7,420 bases of DNA from Paracoccus sp. (in: a-proteobacteria). GTDB taxonomy: Bacteria; Pseudomonadota; Alphaproteobacteria; Rhodobacterales; Rhodobacteraceae. Shown here piece by piece: positions 1-4,894 of this stretch. The translations under genes and the position numbers were made by a program. The notes beneath the pieces were generated by a model. The model ran no database searches and had not been told where the DNA came from. It saw only the letters and a program-made list of their open reading frames with translations. The stretch covers positions 1 to 7,420 of the forward strand of contig JAPSIP010000073.1 in assembly GCA_031178645.1 (NCBI GenBank), written 5' to 3'. Every line of letters starts with the position of its first letter. Position 1 is the first letter of the stretch.

Positions 1-764
<764 letters not shown>

Positions 765-769
765 GGGGG

Positions 770-775
770 CCTCCC
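770..775 (-). promoter_or_regulatory. Ribosome-binding site of acnA
   Basis: GGGAGG on the minus strand sits five bases before the ATG at 764. It is a near-ideal Shine-Dalgarno match and fixes the aconitase start. Confidence 0.8.
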
Positions 776-859
776 TGTCTGCGAAATGGATGGGTCGGGC
801 TTGCGTGGCCCTGCTTTGCCCGATGCTGCCGGGCTGCGCAAGATACCGCAGGCTAAATT

Positions 860-875
860 GTATGCAATCGCATAC
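860..875. promoter_or_regulatory. Perfect inverted repeat, candidate operator upstream of acnA
   Basis: The sequence GTATGC-AATC-GCATAC is a perfect 6-bp inverted repeat with a 4-bp spacer. It lies about 96 bp upstream of the acnA start and about 130 bp upstream of the DUF1223 start. On the minus strand a weak promoter (TTGAGC at 897-892, 17-bp spacer, TATGCG at 874-869) would place the -10 box inside the repeat, and an alternative -10, TACAAT (862-857), overlaps its edge. A bound regulator would therefore be well placed to control acnA. The short AT-edged dyad resembles operators of GntR/FCD-type regulators in general form. The regulator is unknown, and a role is inferred from position and symmetry only. 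Confidence 0.45.
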
Positions 876-1003
876 CATACTTGCCGCTGTTGCTCAAGAG
901 GCACGGAGAGTGGTTCGGCTGTCCCTTAACGAAGCCTTGATTTGTTCACTGTGCGGGCAGAGGGCTATGCAAGGGGCAGTTCAATCACGCATCGGAAGCC
1001 GGA

Positions 1004-1990
1004 ATGTCCACTGGAGCGGCAGCCAGACAATCCAGAACCTTGCTTGGCGCGGCCCTGTGCGGCCTGGCGTTGACGCTGGGCGGCTTTGCCTGGGCGCAGC
1101 CGGAAGGGCCGGCCGCGGAAGGATTGCCCGCCCTTGCCGGGTCCGCGCCGGCAACTGCCGAGGAGGGCGGGACGCCGATCATTGCCGCGCCCCGTGAACC
1201 TGCCCGGATGGCGCCTTCGGCCTCGTCCTCGCATCTGTCGTCGGACATGGGGGGCTTCAACAGCTTTGCCGCGGGCGATCCCGCCGCCGCCCCGCCGCCG
1301 CTGGAGCGTTTTGGCCTTCATGCGACGCCCGTGGTGGTCGAGCTGTTCACCTCGCAGGGCTGTTCGTCCTGTCCGCCCGCAGATGCCATGCTGGCGGGGC
1401 TGGCTGACGCGCCGGACATCCTGCCGCTGTCCTTTCACGTTGACTACTGGGATTACCTGGGCTGGGCCGACAGCTTTGCGCGGCCCGAATTCACGGCGCG
1501 GCAGGAACGCTATGCCCATGCTGCGGGCGAGCGGTCCGTCTACACGCCGCAGATCATCGTGGACGGGCATGACACCGCCGTCTCGCTGGGACCGGCGCAG
1601 CTGACGGCCCTGATCGACGCCAGCCGCCTGTCGCCCGCGATGGTCAGCGTCCAGCGCGACACCACCCCCCGGGGCGAGGTGATCGAATTGATGCCCCTGT
1701 CCGATCTGGGCGGGATGGTCGAGATCCTGATGGTCCGCTATGCCCCCCGGCGAGAGGTGCGCATGACCGCCGGTGAAAACCGCGGCAAGGTCATCACCTA
1801 TACCAATGTGGTCCTGTCCCTGGACAGCCTAGCCGAATGGGACGGACATGCGGCCCTGCGGGTCACTGTCAGCCCGGCCAGAACGGCGGACGACAGCTTC
1901 CCTGCCGATACCCGCCATGCCTTGCTGGTCCAGAGGGAAGATCACGACGACATGCCAGGCCCGATCCTGGCAGCCATCCGGCTGGATTGA
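1004..1990 (+). CDS. Exported DUF1223 family protein with thioredoxin-like CxxC
   Basis: This is a 328-residue protein of the DUF1223 family, a thioredoxin-fold-like group without an assigned reaction. The N-terminus has a basic stretch (R8, R11), a hydrophobic core at about 12-30 and a signal peptidase I-like site AWA-Q near residue 31, so export to the periplasm is likely. Residues about 35-100 are a low-complexity Ala/Pro/Ser-rich stretch with no recognisable domain. The DUF1223 core starts near 107. It shows VVELFTSQGCSSCPPAD (C120 and C123 form the CxxC pair), then FHVDYWDYLGW (about 144-154) and SVYTPQIIVDG (about 178-188), which carries the cis-Pro-like TPQ turn. A GGAAG sequence (994-998) five bases before the ATG supports the start. 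The gene is divergent from acnA and 76 bp before the yciB gene. A periplasmic disulfide or redox role is an inference. Family assignment is firm and function is open. Confidence 0.9.
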   Translation: MSTGAAARQSRTLLGAALCGLALTLGGFAWAQPEGPAAEGLPALAGSAPATAEEGGTPIIAAPREPARMAPSASSSHLSSDMGGFNSFAAGDPAAAPPPLERFGLHATPVVVELFTSQGCSSCPPADAMLAGLADAPDILPLSFHVDYWDYLGWADSFARPEFTARQERYAHAAGERSVYTPQIIVDGHDTAVSLGPAQLTALIDASRLSPAMVSVQRDTTPRGEVIELMPLSDLGGMVEILMVRYAPRREVRMTAGENRGKVITYTNVVLSLDSLAEWDGHAALRVTVSPARTADDSFPADTRHALLVQREDHDDMPGPILAAIRLD

Positions 1991-2066
1991 CGAAAGGCCG
2001 GGGCTTGCCCGCCCGCCCGCGATGCGGGACAAGATCGCCAACACGCGACCGGAAAGGGATGATGCG

Positions 2067-2675
2067 ATGAAGGAACCCAAGGCCTGGGTGCTGCAAGTGC
2101 TGGAATGGGGGCCGCTGCTGCTGTTCTTCGGCGTCTTCATGCTGAATCGCGGCGGCGATGTCGCGCTGTGGGGCCAGTCCTACACGCCGCTGGTCTTTGC
2201 CACGCTGGTCTTCATTCCCGCGCTTGCCCTAGCCACGCTGGTCCGCTGGCGCCTGACGGGCAAGCTGGCGCCGATGCAGATCGCGACGCTTGTGCTGGTG
2301 GTGGTCTTCGGTGGCCTGTCGGTGTGGCTGAACGATCCGCGTTTCTTCAAGATCAAGCCCACAATCATCTATCTGCTTTTCGCGGGCCTGCTGGGCTTCA
2401 GCTACCTGGCCGGTCGCAACTGGCTGCAGGCTGTCCTGTCCGAAGCCCTGCCGATGGATGCCGAAGGCTGGCGCAAGCTGACGATGCGCATGGCACTGCT
2501 GTTCCTTGGGCTGGCCGTGGCCAACGAGGTGGTCTGGCGCGGCATGTCGGAAACCACCTGGGTGTATTTCAAGACCTTCGGGATGCCCCTGGTGATCTTC
2601 GTGTTCCTGCTGGCTAATGCGGGCCTTTACCGCGCCCATGCCCTGCCTGATCCCAACGACAAGGCCGGCGGATAA
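2067..2675 (+). CDS. yciB: Inner-membrane protein YciB / septation protein A (IspZ) family
   Basis: This is a 202-residue polytopic inner-membrane protein of the YciB/IspZ (septation protein A) family, linked in enterobacteria and Shigella to envelope synthesis and septation. Its molecular activity is not established. The sequence shows about five hydrophobic spans (roughly residues 14-27, 36-55, 67-83, 95-112 and 145-160, with another near 175-192). Family hallmarks are EWGPLLLFFGVF at the start, NDPRFFKIKPTIIYLLFA (about 91-108), LFLGLAVANEVVWR and WVYFKTFGMPL. The length is slightly above that of E. coli YciB (179). An AAAGGG site (2053-2058), eight bases upstream, selects this ATG over earlier in-frame ATGs such as 2021. 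The 76-bp gap after the DUF1223 gene contains only a small CCCGC-GAT-GCGGG hairpin (2016-2028) with no T-run, so read-through transcription is plausible. The glycosyltransferase ATG follows one base after the stop, which indicates co-translation or an operon. Confidence 0.93.
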   Translation: MKEPKAWVLQVLEWGPLLLFFGVFMLNRGGDVALWGQSYTPLVFATLVFIPALALATLVRWRLTGKLAPMQIATLVLVVVFGGLSVWLNDPRFFKIKPTIIYLLFAGLLGFSYLAGRNWLQAVLSEALPMDAEGWRKLTMRMALLFLGLAVANEVVWRGMSETTWVYFKTFGMPLVIFVFLLANAGLYRAHALPDPNDKAGG

Positions 2676-2676
2676 G

Positions 2677-3588
2677 ATGTCCGGCGAATCGCTGGTGTTG
2701 CCGGTCAGCCAGGTGCGGCTGGCTGTTTTCCTGATCAACATGGCCGGCGCGTCCGAACGCCTTGCGGCGATGGAGGACAAGCTTGCCCGCGCGAACCTTC
2801 CCTTCTGCCGCATCACGGGCATAGACGGGCGCGCCCTGACCTATCCGATCCCCGAGTTTTGCGAACGCAGCTATCGGCTGTTGCACGGCCGGCGCACATC
2901 GCCCGCCGAGATCGGCTGCTATCTCAGCCACGTGGCCTCTGCGCGCGCCTTTCTGCAGGGTGACGCGGATCTGGCCCTGGTCGTTGAAGACGACGTATCA
3001 TTCGATCCGGATTTCCTGGACACGCTGGACCGGGCAGCGATGCAGCGCGACTTGTGGAATCTGCTGCGGCTGACGACGGTCAACCGGGGGCGGCGGTTCC
3101 CGGTTCGCGACCTGGGCAATGGCCGGTCGCTGGCGCTGACCCTGACGCGCGAAAAAGGGGCAGGGGCCTATGTGATCGACCGCCGGGCGGCGGAATGGAT
3201 CGTGACCGACCTGATCCCGATGCGGCTGGCCTTCGACATCGCCTTTGACCTGGAATATCTGGCCGGGTTGCGGGCCTGCTTCGTGCACCCCTTGCCCGCA
3301 AGCCAGGCGTCAGATCATCCGACGCAGATCCAAGACAAGCGCCTGGCCTACAAGCTGCCCCGCTGGCGCTATGGGACGGTGCTGCCCTATCGGGCCTGGC
3401 TGGAATTAACGCGGGTGGCCTGTCGGGGGTGCGGCTGGTGGCGGCGCGGCGCCGGTCAGGCCTTCACCCCGCCCAGTTGCGAGGGCGCGGCCAGCAGACG
3501 TGACCATCGCGGCTGCGCGCGGCCCGGCAACCTGGCGCGCAGCAGCGACAAGGGAAGCGCCCAAGGCTGGGCCATTGCCGTGCGATAG
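2677..3588 (+). CDS. Glycosyltransferase family 25 (LPS-type) protein
   Basis: This is a 303-residue protein of glycosyltransferase family 25, which includes LPS/LOS galactosyl- and glucosyltransferases that use nucleotide sugars at the inner membrane. An N-terminal strand VRLAVFLINMAGASERL (about 13-29) is typical. It is followed by FCRITGIDGR, SPAEIGCYLSHVASARAF (about 75-92), the acidic metal/nucleotide-sugar motif LVVEDDV (E104, D105, D106), GAGAYVIDRRAA (about 161-172) and a late block AFDIAFDLEYL. No signal peptide or membrane span is visible. The ATG at 2677 lies one base after the yciB stop. ATG 2740 is a possible but less likely start, because it would remove the first strand. Residues from about 260 to the TAG at 3588 are Arg/Gly/Ser-rich, lack family resemblance and lie opposite the 3' end of the convergent hydrolase gene. 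The native C-terminus may therefore once have been shorter, or a frameshift may lie near 3420-3460. The acceptor and donor sugars cannot be read from the sequence. Confidence 0.85.
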   Translation: MSGESLVLPVSQVRLAVFLINMAGASERLAAMEDKLARANLPFCRITGIDGRALTYPIPEFCERSYRLLHGRRTSPAEIGCYLSHVASARAFLQGDADLALVVEDDVSFDPDFLDTLDRAAMQRDLWNLLRLTTVNRGRRFPVRDLGNGRSLALTLTREKGAGAYVIDRRAAEWIVTDLIPMRLAFDIAFDLEYLAGLRACFVHPLPASQASDHPTQIQDKRLAYKLPRWRYGTVLPYRAWLELTRVACRGCGWWRRGAGQAFTPPSCEGAASRRDHRGCARPGNLARSSDKGSAQGWAIAVR

Positions 3589-4352
3589 AAGTCGAACAGC
3601 CCGTGGCGCAGATAGGGCGACCAGTGGGACAGCCGCTGGGCCGGACGCTCGGCCGGAAAGCCCAGCCGGTCAAGCGCGGCCAGCGTGTCGCGATCATCGA
3701 TCTGCACGTCCAGCCAGTTCGCGGCCGGCTGGTCGAGGCCCAGGCCAAGCGCCTGCCTGCGGCCCCCGTCCAGCCAAAGCTCCATCGCGAAGTCGAACAG
3801 GTCATTCTCGCGCGAGGTAATGTTCAAGACCTCGGCCCTGCGCCCGGCGGGGGTTTCCAGTGCGGCTGCGGCCGTGTCGCGAAACTCGGCCCCGGCCAGC
3901 AGGACGACGCGGCCGATGCTGCCCGGACCGGCGTGGCGCAACGCCTGCAAGGCCACCCGCGCGCCCAGCGAATGCCCGATCAGCGCGACGGGCCGGTCGG
4001 CGCGGTCGGCAAGGTCTGACACAAGCGCCCCGACCGCCTGGCCTGCCTGGCCGGCGCGGGCATAGGCCTGCCCCAGCATCCCCCGCGCTTCCCAGCCAAG
4101 CGCGAGCGCCAGCCCCTCGTCCGGGTCATCGCCGCCAAAGCCAAGCGCACGGGGCCAGGACAGCACCCGGCGTTGCGACGGATCAGGGTTCAGGGACAGG
4201 ATATGCCGGTGCGGATCGCAATGGGGGACGGCTGGCGAATAGCGATATCCGTGGATCATCACGATCAGCGGCGCATGTCCGGGCAGGGCGCGGGCAAGCT
4301 GCGCCAGTTCCCCTGGCTGCGCCCGATCCGCATCGATCTTGACCACCGGCAT
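3456..4352 (-). CDS. Alpha/beta hydrolase, serine type
   Basis: This is a 298-residue alpha/beta-hydrolase-fold protein starting MPVVKIDADRAQPGEL. The fold markers are visible in order. The oxyanion strand-turn is PLIVMIHGYRYSP (about 28-40), the nucleophile elbow is VALIGHSLGARVA (S128 in GHSLG) and the next strand is RVVLLAGAEFRD. D184 within NITSRENDLFD is the likely acid, and H243 in LSHWSPY is the likely base. There is no clear signal peptide or membrane span, so the protein is probably cytoplasmic. The substrate (ester, lipid or amide) is unknown. The frame is open upstream to 4499, but the start at 4352 is chosen because a GAAAGGGGG site (4366-4358) lies five bases before it and the upstream 49 codons lack character. 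The gene is divergent from rne and convergent with the glycosyltransferase gene, overlapping it by 133 bp. The last 44 residues (after FYRTAMAQP) fall largely in that overlap. Confidence 0.9.
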   Translation of the reverse strand: MPVVKIDADRAQPGELAQLARALPGHAPLIVMIHGYRYSPAVPHCDPHRHILSLNPDPSQRRVLSWPRALGFGGDDPDEGLALALGWEARGMLGQAYARAGQAGQAVGALVSDLADRADRPVALIGHSLGARVALQALRHAGPGSIGRVVLLAGAEFRDTAAAALETPAGRRAEVLNITSRENDLFDFAMELWLDGGRRQALGLGLDQPAANWLDVQIDDRDTLAALDRLGFPAERPAQRLSHWSPYLRHGLFDFYRTAMAQPWALPLSLLRARLPGRAQPRWSRLLAAPSQLGGVKA

Positions 4353-4421
4353 GACAGCCCCCTTTCCCGTGCCCGCAGGCATGGACCCAGGGTGCGACAG
4401 GGGCGTGAAAGAAGCGTTAAG

Positions 4422-4436
4422 CGTGCGTGACGCACG
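4422..4436. promoter_or_regulatory. Palindrome upstream of the hydrolase gene
   Basis: CGTGCGT-G-ACGCACG is a perfect 7-bp inverted repeat around one central base. It sits 70 bp upstream of the hydrolase start and about 63 bp before the candidate rne -35 box. The one-base centre suits protein binding to DNA better than an RNA hairpin, and no T-run follows on either strand. A role as operator for the hydrolase gene is only inferred from its position. I could not identify a convincing hydrolase promoter around it. Confidence 0.3.
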
Positions 4437-4498
4437 GTGCGCAGGTGATGCAAAGGCAGGCTGAAAGCCGCGTAATCCCCTCCAGGCCGTTTTCACCA

Positions 4499-4528
4499 TT
4501 GAATTTTCCTGCCCTCCGCCTCTATGTT
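4499..4528 (+). promoter_or_regulatory. Candidate sigma-70-type promoter of rne
   Basis: TTGAAT (4499-4504) and TATGTT (4523-4528) are separated by 18 bp and give a reasonable housekeeping promoter in a locally AT-richer patch of otherwise GC-rich DNA. The start of transcription would fall near 4535, leaving a leader of about 360 nt before the rne start codon. E. coli rne also has a leader of about 360 nt, used for autoregulation. The match is by inspection, and other promoters nearer rne cannot be excluded. Confidence 0.5.
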
Positions 4529-4894
4529 GCCCCTATGCGTCATGCGACCTTCAATCGCGGGTTGTGGGCGCTTCCAGTTTCGCAGCGCGGCACCTCTGGC
4601 ACCGGATTCACGGAAGGCGGCATGTGTCACGCGGAAAGCCCGCCCGTGGCGCATCACCGTGCGACCGGGCGAAACCAGACAGCGGCGCGCCCGGCCTGAC
4701 AGCCACGCGCCAACCGTAAGGAACAGACGCGATGACGCGCGCAAGGGACGGTCAGGATCGGAACGGGGGGGCGTGCTGCCTTTTCCGTCCCGTCCCCGTT
4801 GCCCCAGCCGCGCCCGTGTCCCCATCACATCGCAGCCTGCGCTTGGGGGTGCCATTGGCGCCGCCCGACCCGGGACTGCGCGAAAGAATTGAAC
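4529..4894 (+). promoter_or_regulatory. Long rne leader region (no convincing gene)
   Basis: This stretch between the candidate promoter and the rne start holds no protein gene I can recognise. It contains complementary segments able to form hairpins: CCGGGCG (4665-4671) with CGCCCGG (4688-4694), AACGGGG (4762-4768) with CCCCGTT (4794-4800), GGGACGG (4745-4751) with CCGTCCC (4785-4791), and GGTGCC (4848-4853) with GGCGCC (4857-4862) through one G-U pair. It also holds a C-rich tract around 4785-4820. Several short open frames cross it, including one starting at 4732 behind an AAGGA site. Structured leaders that let RNase E limit its own synthesis are known in E. coli. The same use here is an inference. 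Confidence 0.45.
4665..4694 (+). other. Potential 7-bp RNA hairpin in the rne leader
   Basis: CCGGGCG (4665-4671) and CGCCCGG (4688-4694) are exact complements around a 16-base purine/cytosine-rich loop. No U-run follows, so it is not an intrinsic terminator. In GC-rich DNA a 7-bp match can occur by chance, and function is unproven. Confidence 0.3.

Noticed and set aside
965..1570. Open frame of 201 codons on the minus strand opposite the DUF1223 gene.
   Set aside because: The plus-strand DUF1223 protein has a signal peptide and conserved family motifs. The antisense product is Arg/Gly-rich without features.
2001..2028. Possible terminator hairpins after the DUF1223 gene (GGGC-TT-GCCC and CCCGC-GAT-GCGGG).
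   Set aside because: The stems are short with tiny loops and no T-run follows, so an intrinsic terminator is not supported.
2229..2822. Minus-strand frame of 197 codons across the yciB and glycosyltransferase junction.
   Set aside because: It lies opposite two well-supported genes and shows no recognisable motif.
4353..4499. N-terminal extension of the hydrolase to an ATG at 4499.
   Set aside because: A strong ribosome-binding site precedes ATG 4352. The extra 49 residues have no family resemblance and would run into the candidate rne promoter region.
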